From Agrostemma githago (taxonomy: Eukaryota > Streptophyta > Magnoliopsida > Caryophyllales > Caryophyllaceae): a DNA stretch of 64,000 bases. The translations under genes were made by a program, and so were the position numbers. This document shows positions 20,436 through 32,189 of this stretch, piece by piece. Within the stretch, counting starts at the first letter, position 1, and each line of letters opens with the position of its first letter. The stretch is from the NCBI GenBank assembly GCA_958450325.1, contig OY288239.1:59415049-59479048 (forward strand). The letters are read 5' to 3'. The notes beneath the pieces are model-generated. The model saw only the letters and a program-made list of their open reading frames with translations, ran no database searches and had not been told where the DNA came from.

Positions 20436-23265
20436 CTAAAATAGAATCTTATATTTTCTGTTAACTGTAAAATCCCTAACGAAGTTCTTATCCCACCGCA
20501 TAAGATTTATGCATGTTTGAAGACAAAATTCATTGATGTCATCAAAATAATCTTTGTCTGTCCATTTCCCCTTGTCTTGTAATGCATTTATCCACTTCAA
20601 GACAAAAACACCACAATCAAATCCATTACTTTGTTGCACTGCATTTTTTGACATACTCCATTGGATTTTTCAACATTTTTTTGGAGATGTGTTCATAGCC
20701 GGAGTAGTTCCCAATAATGTATGAGACATTTGTCACTATTTTGTTGCAAACGTCAGTTCGTGCTTTGTTCCCCTTTCTTTTATTTGAATCCAAGATGTAA
20801 TTCTTATTGTCTTCAAAATCGCACACAACTAAAATCCAGTGTGATGGTGTGTCGATATGAATTGGGATAAAGATCTGAAAAAGTATACATATACAGTTAT
20901 TGTAATACAAATTTTCAACATATAGTAACTTATGTACATCAAAACAGACACTTCTATAACCATGTACAAATTTCAACATGTGCAACACATAGTAACTTAC
21001 GTACATCAAAACGACACTTTTTTAATTAATGCACAAATTTTGTACATTTGCAACAGACATTATCTTATCTACATCAAAGCAGACACTTCTATAACCATAT
21101 ATAAATTCCAACATGTGCACCACAATAACTTATGGACATCAAAACAGACACTTCTATAACCATGTACAAATTCCAACATGTGCAACATATAGTAACTTAT
21201 GTACATCAAAATAGACACTGTTTTAACTAATGTACAAATTTTGAACATGTGCAACAACACATTAACTTATGTATATCAAAACAGACACTGTTTTAACTAT
21301 ATACAAATTCCAACATGTGCAACACATAGTAACTTATGTACATCAGAACAGACACTTTTATAACCATGTACAAATTCCAACATGTGCATTTCACTTTTAC
21401 TGTTAATGCTATAGGAGCATATAGATTAGATGTTTGTACCTTTCTCAAGAATTTACAATCTTCAGGCAAGTATGATACATTACAGTATGCTGGCATTGTC
21501 AGAGAAGAATATATGTTTGGGTTTAATTCCTGTAAAAAAGGATACACAATAGGTAAACAACTGTAAGTTTATGTACCAAAAAAGTACTTAAGTACAGGAA
21601 TTTTGATATATTTACCCCTGATTTTGTTGGAATGAATAGCATATCCCTCATCCCGAATGTTGCATATATTCCAGCCATATCGAATGCCTATTAAAAGAAC
21701 ACTTGTTAGATTTATTTAGCAGCATTTGATTTTATAACATTAAAACATGTTAGTGATAATGTTACTGTAACATTTACCATATCATATAATTCCTCATTTG
21801 GTAATAACAAGGTTTGCATCGCCTTTCGGCTTACATTCATCCATTGTGTTTCCATAACGTCTTCCCTGCAAGATAATATAGTACAAATAATCAACAATTT
21901 TAAAATTAATTATGATGAATGAATTAAAAAACATTGGAACGGATAGAATGTATTACACGCGATATGAGTTTACAATGGTGTCTTATGAATCCTTTTTTTT
22001 CTCATTTGCCTTTCCTGCAAAGGTCTTCTTCTTTGTTTCTTTTAAGAATTTTTGAATAATCTCTTCATCACTGAATTTTTTTTCCACATAGAGTTCTGCT
22101 TCCCTACTGAGAAAATTATAGAACAGAATTTATCAGATTATTATTATTGATGAATACAGAGTATATGTTAATGATTTATGCTTTATATGCAATATATGTA
22201 GTCATATGATAGCATAATGCAAGTTTATAACATATACAGAAGTTTCCTTAACGTTCTTTTTGCATCTTTTAGAATAATTTCTTTCATCTGATTCCTGGTT
22301 GAGGTTAGTATTTTGTGGCAATACCGCACCTTCATCATCCTTACGTACTTATCATATGAAATATTGCTCTAGACATATAGATCAACAACATTTATATATG
22401 GAAATATAATCAAACATAAAATAGGGTCAATGATGCAAGTAGAATAATTAAGTTTACCGGTTTGAACACTTGGATAAAAGTATTTTTATTCCCGTTGTAT
22501 ATTTCCATGACTCTCATTGAAAAAAAATACCATTGTCAACTTCCAGATGACGACTAAAATCTGGAATATATTTCAGTATGTGGTAGTCTATCACTTCATT
22601 GACCCATTTGATCTTATTCTTGAAATTTTTAGAGATAATTACACCGCAAATATAACAAAGTATTCAACAAAGATAACATAAATTTCAATGTACATAAAAG
22701 TAAAAACAATAAATCAGTGTCCTCAGATATTTATCTTTAGCTTCAGAACTGTTTAGTTGGCTATCATATTCTTGAGGAAACCCAAAGTGAATTATTTCAA
22801 ATGACTTTGAGATTGAGTTTACACAGTAAACAACAACAATTGGTAACTCTGTTGTCCAAAAAAAGACCTTGAAGAAAATCGCACTATTAGTTCTCAGAAT
22901 GAATGAATGAATGAATGAAGGTTATAAGGAGTATCTATTTGTTTACCAATTGCTCATCATCCAACTGCATTTCACTTGTAGGAATTTGAAACATTAAATA
23001 AGTGTTTAGAAGAGATTCATGAGCAAAAATATATTTACACTGTTTGACATTGTTAATGGAATATATAACATTACCATATATTTATCAAATGGAGACATAT
23101 AAACACGCTTGACAAATGATGGAGATGATAGCTTTTCCAAATCATTCATCAATAGCCCCTAAAGACTTAAAATTTATTGCCCAAGTTTACTTTCAGACTC
23201 TGTCATCATCAACAGCTGCCCCCTTGAAATCCGAATGTTTTCAAACTTAAAGAGACGTTCACTGT
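20436..23265 (-). pseudogene. Ulp1-like (C48, SUMO-protease type) multi-exon gene, probably transposon-borne
   Basis: Minus strand. The last exon (20436-20874, acceptor TTTTTCAG) encodes the C48 cysteine-protease core: SHWILVV with the catalytic His, YILDS with the Asp, and GFDCGVFVL with the Cys. A +1 shift in an A6 run just before NGFDCG breaks the frame. Further exons upstream are recognisable near 21395-21540 (YLPEDCKFL), 21730-21870 (SRKAMQTLLLPNEELYDM), 21980-22110 (FSDEEIIQKFL), 22520-22620 (YHILKYIPDF), 22735-22870 (SFEIIHFGFPQEYDSQ), 23090-23160 (SSPSFVKRVYMSPFDKYM, followed by GTAATG donor) and 23190-23265 (ERLFKFENIRIS). Exon limits are approximate. Plant Mutator-like elements often carry Ulp1 genes, so this is likely a transposon passenger; no transposase is visible. 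LTR B truncates the upstream side. Confidence 0.65.
20925..21390. repeat. Seven ~67-bp tandem repeats in an intron of the Ulp1-like gene
   Basis: Units begin with TAACTTATGTACATCAAAAC at about 20929, 20993, 21061, 21126, 21193, 21263 and 21330. They fill the interval between the last exon (ending 20874) and the preceding exon (about 21395). A stray partial unit lies at 23395-23440. ORFs here are artefacts. Confidence 0.9.
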
Positions 23266-23442
23266 AAAATTAAAAAGTATTTAGTGTATTAGTTTTGGTA
23301 TAGCAATCACTCATATGAAACAATTTTAACTGTGAACTTAAAGATGTGCAAGTTACTATTAGCATATGAACAATTTCCAACAATGTGAACAATTTCCAAC
23401 ATATGCAGCACATGATAAGTTATGTACATCAAAATAGACAGT

Positions 23443-25615
23443 TGTAGACACTCAGATTTGGACCTGGTGGCTGCAGAAGTGCCCAACAAACACCCGCTGA
23501 CGATAGGACTGCAACGCGACGCGGGTTCGGGATGTTTTAGGTAGTTTTTCTATAGAACGAATAAAATAATTACTCGGAAAAATTAAAACTAACATGATGG
23601 CAGCCTTAGTCGTGTCGTTACGGTCACATAGATAATAATTAGAGTCAATTCCGACACCGGGACCCCAAGTCGGTCCCAAAACACGAACCGAGTCAGCACC
23701 GTGCCAAGCGAATCTCGGGACGCACACCCGACGCCCACTAAAACCACGGCGCTAGGTCAAGCCGCGGGAATCCTTAGGCTCCAAGCTAAGTATCACAGTC
23801 CTCCCTCTCGGTTTTGAAAAGTATCAAAATCATATCTTCAAAATCCCAACCTCCCCACCTCACGCGTCTTATTCTCCCCGAGCCTTAGCCCAGGCGCCTG
23901 AGTCTTGGTGCGCCCCAACTCAGGCGCCCATATGAGCGACGAGGGCTGAAAATACCTACAAATACCCCCCTTCGCCTCATTCATTCGACACACATTCTCA
24001 TCTTCTCTTCTCCCTCTACTCTCTCGCTAAGGGCTCGCACTCCGACACCCGAGGCAAACGATCCACTCGATCGTAGTTCCGATAAAAAAAGCAACATCGA
24101 CGCTACTTCTCACCATCGAGCACCCCACTCGATACCGAGGTGCCTGTGTTCGACTAGCTCAAGCCTAGTAGCGAAGCTCTGCCGGATTAGCCGCAGAACT
24201 AGTCCACAGTAACGAAGCTCTGCCGAAATAGCCGCAGGAAGGGTAAACGGTAACGGAGCTCTGCCGGAGTCACTGGTCAAGCTAGGAGGATCCCCCTGTT
24301 GAATTCGAGTCGTCACTAGTTTGTCATCTAAACAAAACTTTCCATGTTTGTACTTTCTCTTATTATGCACTACAATAACACTATATGTGGATGCTAGGTC
24401 CACAAACATCTACTAAAACACGTAACGTCCCAACTTGAACCACAAATACTAAAATACACTAAATAGACCCGAGTAATTCCGAGATCCGTTCTCAACTATC
24501 TATGCATCGTGTCCCGTTTAGTGTATACTCCGAGGGTGCAACTCCTAACAATGTGATTTACTTACATTCGCATTTACAGTTTTTCGTATGATTTACCGCT
24601 TTTATGACCTTATAATCACATGCTAAATCACCTAAACACGGAATTCAAAACATAAAACAACTAAAACTGAACAAAGTGATGGTCGGGTTCCGTATTAGTC
24701 CGGGTGCTCGCCTTATTAGGTTCGACGCATCTCTATTAATACCGAGCCGACGCATCTTAAGCAGAATACCAGGTAAGGTATATGACGAGAATGACTAATA
24801 TCCGTATTATCACGTTAAAACTGATTTGCTAATACCTATAATATTAGTACTCTCTACTCCCCTACGTGCATCTTTTCATGGCCTAATTGTCACGTGAAAT
24901 CGTATGCAAAGAATGTAAACACAACTACTTCGACGACAAATCTTACTTGTCCTTACACAACCGACATAGCAAAAGGTATAGGGTGAAAACAACAGATGTT
25001 ACAGTATTTTCGCCACAACAAAAGAACTAGGTTATCAGCCCACCGATTGATTAGTAGAGGCCGCTATAGTGCGGGCGAGATTGGGTGTTGACATCTATCA
25101 GATGTTGGCTTCCTAATACGTACCCTCACCCCTTACTAAGAATCGACGGTTTCCGGATGTCCGAAACCATTGGCAATGAGAGTCATTCCAGGCATGGAGT
25201 GCTTAAGGGTACAAGCCTTTATCTTTAGGTCCCGTGCCACTCAACTTTGAGCCGGCAATGGGTCAAAGTTGACTTGAACGGTTTCCGAGTCCAAACAATT
25301 GACTCAGTGGCGACTCCACAAATCGGCAACGAATTCAGTTCACTAATAAAATCGCCTTACCAAATGAATCGGCCTTTAAACATTTACAACCACCACTCGA
25401 TCGATTCCAAACGGAAACACGGGTGCCCACACCCGTCTAATACAAGTCCGGATCGTCATCCGAATCGAGGTCCGAAAACTCGCCCTATACGCGAGATCGG
25501 ACCGGCCCCCGACAGGGAGGGGGCCGCGTGGGTGGCCGCCGCCACACGATGAAAAACTGGGTCAGCCCCGCTCGGGCGCGCGCGGGGCGCCGGGCGGTGC
25601 GGACGAACGACCACA
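23443..25615 (+). repeat. 5' LTR of element B (Tat/Ogre-like)
   Basis: 2173 bp, beginning TGTAGACACTC and ending CCACA just before a primer site. Matches LTR A in inverted orientation along its whole length; A without the F insertion has the same length. At about 24832-24850 it carries the intact, unoccupied counterpart of F's insertion site. ORFs at 24110-24409 and 25247-25691 are not genes. The conserved LTR block is at about 25075-25195. Confidence 0.9.
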
Positions 25616-25970
25616 GTTTGGCGACTCCGCTGGGGATTTGGAAACAAATTTCCAGTGGTGGTGTAACTTGAACGAGGTCGGTGAAGCTCATTTCTTAGTT
25701 CCTAGTTGTGGTCACTACAGGTTTTGGCCCTAAAAAGCCCACCCTAACTGATATCAGGAGCAATCGACCTCTTCGCGGTAAGATCTTTAGGGACACGCGG
25801 AGAGATCCTCGGTTGACGCTCCGACCGCCTAACGCATAACTCGCGGGATTAATAAGCGGAAGTTCCGAACGGACGGCATGGCATTCGTCTCCCTAGATGA
25901 TCTGTCACTGCCTAAGTAAAGACTATTCGTGGGCGGTAGCCTACCCTAAACTACCCGTGTCTGCATTGAA
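25616..25970 (+). mobile_element. Truncated leader of element B with primer binding site
   Basis: Starts GTTTGGCGACTCCGCTGGGG (primer site; Ogre-type elements are known for tRNA-Arg-type sites). Matches A's leader until GTGTCTGCAT near 25970, where the two diverge. Beyond this point the sequence belongs to something else, so B is truncated here. Confidence 0.75.
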
Positions 25971-25975
25971 TGCTA

Positions 25976-26607
25976 TAGCGGCTAAAACCTTAATGTTTTT
26001 AACTCGAACTTCACAACTTGATGAAGGATTTTCATTTGGGGAAGGGGAACAACCCAATGATGAAGCCGCTAATGAATTCCCTTTGAGAAGCGAGACTTGC
26101 TATGAAGAACCTCAATTGTCTACCCAAGATGAGACGAATGAGGAAATGACCCTTGATGAAGGCATTGTTGGTGAAGAATTGGAAGAGGTTAGTGAGTTGA
26201 ATGAGGTGGTGGAAATTGTGAAGTTGTTGGGTGGAAATGATGAGCTCAAGTTGCCCTTGTGCAAAAATGTGGAAAAACATCAAGAGCCTCTTGCAAGTAA
26301 GCGAAGCAATGGTTTGGAAGAGATTGAAACCGCCGGTAGAAGTTTCAATTCTCTCCTCCAAGATGATATGAGGACAAGTGATGACGATGGGGAACCACAA
26401 CTTGAGGAAGGTTTGGGGATGTGCAATAGGGAAATGAGGCCAAAACCGCTTTTTGTGCCTTGTGTCAAGTACTTGAAGCTTGCTTGTGTTTGGAGACGGT
26501 GCTTAGAGAGGAAGAGGTCGTTAAAGCTTGTAGGATGGAAAGACCCCGGAGACAACATGAAAGATGACGTTGGGTCTTTGGATGACTACTTATTGCTTCC
26601 AACTTAG
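25976..26607 (+). CDS. Acidic ORF of unknown function beside the B truncation point
   Basis: Open from about 25897 to 26607; the first 25 codons belong to B's leader, so the meaningful part is about 210 codons. It is rich in Glu/Asp (about residues 40-115), and the C-terminus has a short conserved-looking LVGWKDPGDNMK before the stop. No protease, RT, integrase or gag motif. It may be a remnant of Athila-like element D. No start codon is supported. Confidence 0.35.
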
Positions 26608-29600
26608 AGGCTTTGGAGGATAGCTTGGCTCGGGTACTCGATGAGCCCTCATTATGATGTGTCTCGAGCATTTGACTTGCTCCTCCGAGCCCTTGAGGGC
26701 TATGGTTAAAAATGAAGAGTCCACCATCCTAGGTTTGACAGAGTTCCTCAAGAACCGTCATGTTGCATATTCCCCTTTCCCTCTTCTTTTGAGTTTTTGT
26801 GTTTGTATTTGTGTGTTTGATTTGTTTCTAGGATTTGTGTGTTTTGTGGAATTCTTGTAATTTGGAATTTTTGGTGAGCGATGTGAGGGAGGGATATTTG
26901 ATGATGTTTATTGATTCACTTGATAGGTTGATAGTGAAGATGAAGTTTTGAGAGGAGTAGTTGATGATAAAAGCTTGGTGGAGGAAGTCGGTTTTTGGGC
27001 TTTTGACAAGCTTTTGGGGACAGGATTTATATCCCGTGTTTGATAATGTTCTTAGGGTGGAAGGTTATGGTGATTGAAGGCTTTATGGCTCAAGATGGAG
27101 GCCATCTCGGCCGAGAAGGATGCCATCTCGGTCAGGATGAGTTGTGCTGAAAAGTTGGTTCCCTGACGTGCCCTCCCGCCCGGGATAAGTGTCCTCCCGC
27201 CCGGGATGGTGCCTTCCCGCCCGGGATGAGCTTCTTCTCGCCCGGGATGGGCTACAACATCCTCTTTCGACTTCTTTCCTTCATTTAAGCCCCATCCAAC
27301 CACTTTATACCCCCTCCCAACCTCCCTACTCACCCTTGCCTCTATCATTTCACCCTTACACTTCATATATACACCTTCATCTCATCTTCTCATCAATATA
27401 CACCGAGTTTAACCTCAAATCCCACCCTCATTACACAAATACAAGCCCAGTACTTCAACCATGCGACTACATTGAGAAAGAAGAGGACTAACGATGATAA
27501 TGAAGACAAGCAACGTGTCGAATTGATCATTGAGGCGATGGAGATAATTGAGTTGCTATCGTTGGGTAGACGACTCTCCTTTATTTTCCGTCTTTTATTG
27601 CTAGTCTATCTTTGTTTGTTCCCCTTCCCTTTTTGTATTTGGTGTCTTGGTGACCCTCGGGGCCTTGGTTGTTTTTTCTCCCAATTCTCGATGACGTGAC
27701 TACATCGAGAGTCCTTTGAAAAATCCAAATTTACAAGTCCTTTCACCTTTTTCTTTATTTTATTTTCTTTTGGTAGAATTTAGTCGGATTTAGGCGGAAT
27801 CCGGGCTAGGTGACTTAATTACACCTAGCCCTCCCCTCCCATTTCCTTTTATTTTCTTCTTTTTATTTCTTCCCCCACCCATATTTTTTCTCGTCTTGGC
27901 CCTTGGTGACTTGATTACACCCCGGCCGGACACATTCTACCTTTTCTTCACTTTCATTTTTGATTTTTTAGCTTTATACTCCCTCTGATTCACAAAGATC
28001 TTCCCCTTTGATTAAAATATACCTCACATATATTAAACAAAGGGGAACATCTTTGTGAATCGGAGGGAATATTCCCTTTTCCTTTTCTTTTTTAGTGTCT
28101 TCCACACACTACCGATCGAGCATGAGGACATTGCTCGGTTTAAGTGTGGGGAAGCGATATCTTAGTCTAGTTTAGTTTTATTTTCGTAGTTTTTTTTCGA
28201 AAATCTTAAAAATCCCTAAAAATTTGAAAAACTTCATAAAAAAATCAAAAAAGATTTTCTTTTATGTCTTTTTTCTTTTGTATCCTTGTGTCGTATATTT
28301 GTTGTGTTGTGTGTTTTGCTCCCCTTATTCCTTGTAGGTTGCGCGATCGTCGACAAGTTTCGAAAGGCTCAAGATATCCGGTAATACCCCTTCATTTCTT
28401 TCTCCTTTTTCCTTTTTGTGGAGCTTGGAGGATGTGTTGTGATGGTGTGTGTGCTCGGGTGGAGCTTTGTGAAGTTTGTGGTTGATGTGGTGGCTTGTTT
28501 GGATATTTCAGGGTGGTGATTGTTTATTTTGTGTGTTCGTTTGTTTGTTTTGTTGTGTTGTGTTTGTCTCTTTTCCTTTCGTTTTTGTTTTGTCTTTGTT
28601 TTGTCTTGTTTAGTTATGTCTAGTGTGTAATAAAAGGTTTTCGAAAACCCGGTTTTGAGGCTAGTGCACAAATTTTTACTTTCCCTTTCTAATATTATGA
28701 GTTGAGTCTTGGACTTTAGTCTAGTAGAATGACTTTAAATCAATGATTTCGTTGGTTTCTTACCTTGAGTTCACCTAGTCTACTAGGAATTTACTACTGG
28801 ATTTGTATTATGACCACCCACGGAGTGAAAAGGCCTTGGTTCCCGAGTCTCGTCTCTTAGGTGACCGTGTTCGAAATCGTTTGATTAGTCCAAGTTTTCC
28901 CCCTTTTTGTGGGTTTGAAGGGAAATCGTGACCCCCGACTTACCCATTTCCCTACCTCCTACACATTTCCACAAATAAGTTGCAATTTGTTAAAGTTTCA
29001 TATTCGGTTGTGATTGAATGCCTACAAAACAAAATTTGGACAAAAGGGCAAACCTAGAAAAAGAAAGAAAAAAAGAAAGAAAGAAAATGAAAGAAAAGAA
29101 GAAAGAAGAAAAAGAAAAGGCGCAACAAATGAAAAACAAAATACAAAAGAAGAAAAAGAAGTGGCAAAGCAACTCAAAAGCAAAATACAAAAGAAGAATG
29201 TTAAAGAAAATCAATTTCATAAAAAATTCTTAGCCCCTCAAAAATAAGCCTTTTACCGACTGTTATCGTGAAGAGCCTACCAAAGGACCGAGTCCTCAGG
29301 AAGGATGATAGCGGTAATGATCGGTCTTCCCTCATTTTGCAACCATATCCACCTTTTTACTTGGACTAGTTAGGCTATTTTTGAGCATGAGACGACCCTC
29401 TTGGCTTATCGCTAAAGGGGGCGGGGTCTCACTTTACCTACAGTCTCGACTCACTCCGTGGTTCATCCATTTTCCATTCCGCCTATCGTCCCGTAGTACG
29501 TTCTTAGAAGGTTAGGAGGACCTAGGTAAGTTACCAACGTTTTTGTTGCTTTATTGTCATACTATTAGGGTTTTGTCCATATCGATTTGTGTTATTAGCT

Positions 29601-29925
29601 TGGGAACGATGTCACTTGCCTTGAGTCTTTAACCGGTGGTTCTTTCACCGCTTCGTAGAAGGAAACGGTATTTGTTTCTTCTTGGATGCAACCGATTGTT
29701 TGTTCGTTTTTATGTTTGTTTGTGTGTTTTCGTGTTCGGTTGTATCCACGGTTTTGTCGCAAGACCTCACTTGCCTTGTGGAGTGCACTTTTCCTCTAAT
29801 TGTACTCGCGTGAGTTGAAAGGGCGTTGGGTGCGCTAATACCCGCTCGGTTAGTAGTCTAGTTTCTTTTAGTTTTTAGTTAGTTTTGCTTACTCGAGGGC
29901 GAGTAAGGGTTAAGTGTGGGGGAGT
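26608..29925 (+). mobile_element. Athila-like element D, 3' internal non-coding region
   Basis: Most of gag-pol is missing; this is the untranslated region preceding the 3' LTR. Recognisable are GAGGACATTGCTCGGTTTAAGTGTGGGG at 28122-28150, typical of Athila-like elements after their coding part, and the polypurine tract GTGTGGGGGAG at about 29913-29924. A cluster of four CGCCCGGGAT-containing ~21-bp repeats lies at 27168-27252. A Lys-rich ORF at 29014-29247 is a purine-rich low-complexity tract. I see no intact gene. Confidence 0.65.
27979..28069. mobile_element. Stowaway-like MITE, 91 bp
   Basis: Terminal inverted repeats CTCCCTCTGATTCACAAAG and (inverted) TTCCCTCCGATTCACAAAG, flanked by TA at 27977-27978 and 28070-28071. 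The two halves fold back over most of the length. CTCCCTCYG ends and TA duplication are diagnostic for Stowaway (Tc1/mariner-derived). Confidence 0.9.
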
Positions 29926-31493
29926 TGATAAGTGTGTTTTGTAGTGCTTATTCCTTGTGTTTGGTCCCGGTTTCTCATGTGGAACCGCTCTTTGGAGCGG
30001 TTTCGAGGCTACTTACGCTTCTTCTAGTTTGTTTTAGGCTCCTAAGACCAATCTTGGAGAAATGGAACGATTTTGACTCGTTTCCGACACATTTGGAGCC
30101 AACGAAGAGAAGCGACGATCACTCGGTAGCTTAGACTCGATCCTGAGCCCTTGGGACCCATTCCCGAGCCCTTTAGACTCGATCCCGAGCACTGAGAATC
30201 GATGAGAAGCCTATGAAGAGCAAGTAGGGACCTATGATATCATATTTGAGGCCTACAAGACCCATCCCGGTCGGGATTGCATCCATCACGACCGGGATGA
30301 AGTGCAAAGGAAAGTTGCGCTTCTGGAGGGCCATCCCGGCCGGGACCATGTCCATCCCGGTCGAAACCACCCCATCCCGGTCGGGACCACCACCTTCCCG
30401 ACCGGGAAGGGCCCAGTACAGCCGCTAATTCATTTTTTCCGCTTCCCTTATTGACGTGAAACCCTATAAACACCCCCCTCTTGTATTGTTTTAAGCACCA
30501 TTCATTACCCTACATTACTCCACTAAACCCTAGACTACTTTAGGTTAGATTAGCTTAGATTAGTGTAGATTAGCCTTAATTACTCCTTAATCTTAGTTTA
30601 ATCCTAGTTTCATCTTTGTAATATTGAAGACCTTTTGGGTTGATCTACTCTATTGACAACATTGGAGATCTTCCTTTGGGTTTATTTATGCAAAGATTCA
30701 ATCTTTTGTTCATCTTCTAGTGTTGGTATAACTCTTCTTCTCTCTAATCTCTTTTATTTAGTTTTCATTTGTGTTTATGTTTAGTAATCATCAATATTCC
30801 ATTATGAATGTTTATGCTTATGCTTGTTTCATTATGGTTGTTGGGTTTACTATCTTGAACATGAGTGAGTAGTCCTCTTGCTAGGATTAGTAGGGGGATT
30901 TAGTGTTTTAATGGGTGATTAAGGGTTTGTTTAGATTGTTGGTGGAAGTTTTGGTTGCTTCTTGGGTGTATGCATGAATCATGTTTGATGAAATGCTTGA
31001 AAGACTTGTAGTTGCAAATGCATGTTTTCTTGCCTTTCTTCTTGTGACCTTGTATGTCGCTAGGATAGGTTCTTGCGCGAGAGCGAGGAATCTCTAGGTC
31101 GGTTTAAGTAGCGAGAGCCCGGAGTATACCTAGATAGCTTGACTACCCCTTCACCTTTACTCTTCCTTGATCATTTTATCACCCTTGAACCCAACCTAAT
31201 CCTAGTCCTTTTTCTATTGAATTCTCCATTCTTATAGTCATTGTTTCTCTAGTTAGTTGGTTGAATTTAGCTCCAGTTGTCACACTTAGCTTATTCTTAG
31301 TCATAGTATTCTTCCCCTTTCATCATTTTAGGCTGTTTGGCTTAGTTTACCTAGTTAAGTCTTTAGGTGAAACTTAGTCGAAACCCTCTTTACCGTCTCC
31401 GTGGACTCGACCCGACTTGCCCTATCTACCCAGTTAGGATTAGTTGGTTATTATTTGATCGATGGGATCTACGACAAATCCTTCCCATCAAAT
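29926..31493 (+). repeat. 3' LTR of Athila-like element D
   Basis: Starts TGATAAGTG directly after the polypurine tract and ends CCCATCA at 31493, within an inverted repeat (31453-31497) typical of Athila LTR ends; about 1568 bp. A TATAAA at 30465-30470 (in ACCCTATAAACACC) is the likely promoter. It contains a cluster of CCCGGTCGGGA palindromes (30255-30415). The 5' LTR is absent, so no target duplication can be verified. Confidence 0.75.
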
Positions 31494-32066
31494 AATTTCC
31501 CCGGTAATCACCCATGTCGGACTGTGCTCTGTCTCCATCAGATGGACCACAGTAAAAATTCGGATATGGCCCATGCATGACAGCAAATCCATGTGACCTT
31601 CGAAAGCATAAACATGGAGCATACAAAAGGCAAAAGCCCTGCGGCTATGGACCGGCCTAACCCGGACATCGTGAGGGTTCATGAACTTTTCAGCCAGGTC
31701 AATCAAAGAAATAGTATCCCCCTCAGTCATGCGGGATACCTCCATATGAGAAAGTCCTAAAAATTCCCGTAGTTTCCTCCTTGGATCATGAACCGAAAAC
31801 GGGACAGCAGGACGAAGTATAGGGTTCCATCCTCCTACAGCAGCAATTTCCTCGAGTATAGGACAAATCTCGCCCCAAGGAAGAGAAAAAACGTGATATG
31901 TGTCATCCCAATAGGACAAACAAGCATCGAGAAACTGGCGATCCACGTGCATCTGGCGAATCGTGAATAACTGAGTAATACCATTCTTATTTAGAGCTAC
32001 TTTATCTGTGTCTCTAAAACATCGGGACCAATCTTGCAGTATTCCGATCAAACGTTCGATTCCCAT
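31488..32066 (-). CDS. Antisense DUF7745 / plant-mobile-domain-like ORF of element C, truncated by D
   Basis: A 192-codon ORF on the minus strand with ATG at 32066. Residues 40-75 (WDDTYHVFSLPWGEICPILEEIAAV) resemble the start of the plant mobile domain / DUF7745 family. Residues 145-165 (RAFAFCMLHVYAFEGHMDL) resemble its later conserved helix. The last few codons lie in LTR D: the ORF was cut by D's insertion at 31493/31494. It is antisense to element C, upstream of C's 3' LTR. Extra ORFs with mobile-domain similarity, some antisense, are known from Tat/Ogre elements, so this is most likely one of them rather than a host gene. Confidence 0.65.
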   Translation of the reverse strand: MGIERLIGILQDWSRCFRDTDKVALNKNGITQLFTIRQMHVDRQFLDACLSYWDDTYHVFSLPWGEICPILEEIAAVGGWNPILRPAVPFSVHDPRRKLREFLGLSHMEVSRMTEGDTISLIDLAEKFMNPHDVRVRPVHSRRAFAFCMLHVYAFEGHMDLLSCMGHIRIFTVVHLMETEHSPTWVITGEII

Positions 32067-32186
32067 GGCTAAGAATAAGGATTCTCATGTTTGTTCTCTT
32101 TAGGAACAAGGGAATTATGGGAGTTGTGAGAAAACTATAACAGGAGATGAGTATTTATAATACCAAATCCGGTAGTCTTCCTCCCT
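31494..32186 (+). mobile_element. Element C (Tat/Ogre-like), internal 3' region, first fragment
   Basis: Lies between D's 3' LTR and the Harbinger-type insertion, and contains the antisense ORF and its promoter. Continues at 33635. Assignment to C is by continuity up to the polypurine tract and 3' LTR at 34160. Confidence 0.55.
32152..32159 (-). promoter_or_regulatory. TATA box of the antisense ORF of element C
   Basis: Minus-strand TATAAATA about 86 bp upstream of the ATG at 32066, leaving room for a 5' leader of about 55-60 nt without upstream ATG in a good context. Confidence 0.55.
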
Positions 32187-32189
32187 TTA

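Noticed and set aside
20925..21390. Regularly spaced repeats considered as a CRISPR-like array
   Set aside because: Contiguous 67-bp units without distinct spacers, in a plant genome, inside an intron.
29014..29247. Lys-rich ORF
   Set aside because: Homopurine AAAGAAAG tract in the Athila-like 3' region; overlapping frames give similar Lys/Glu runs.
26608..29925. Possible envelope-like ORF of the Athila-like element
   Set aside because: No long ORF, signal peptide or transmembrane pattern; only short unsupported frames.
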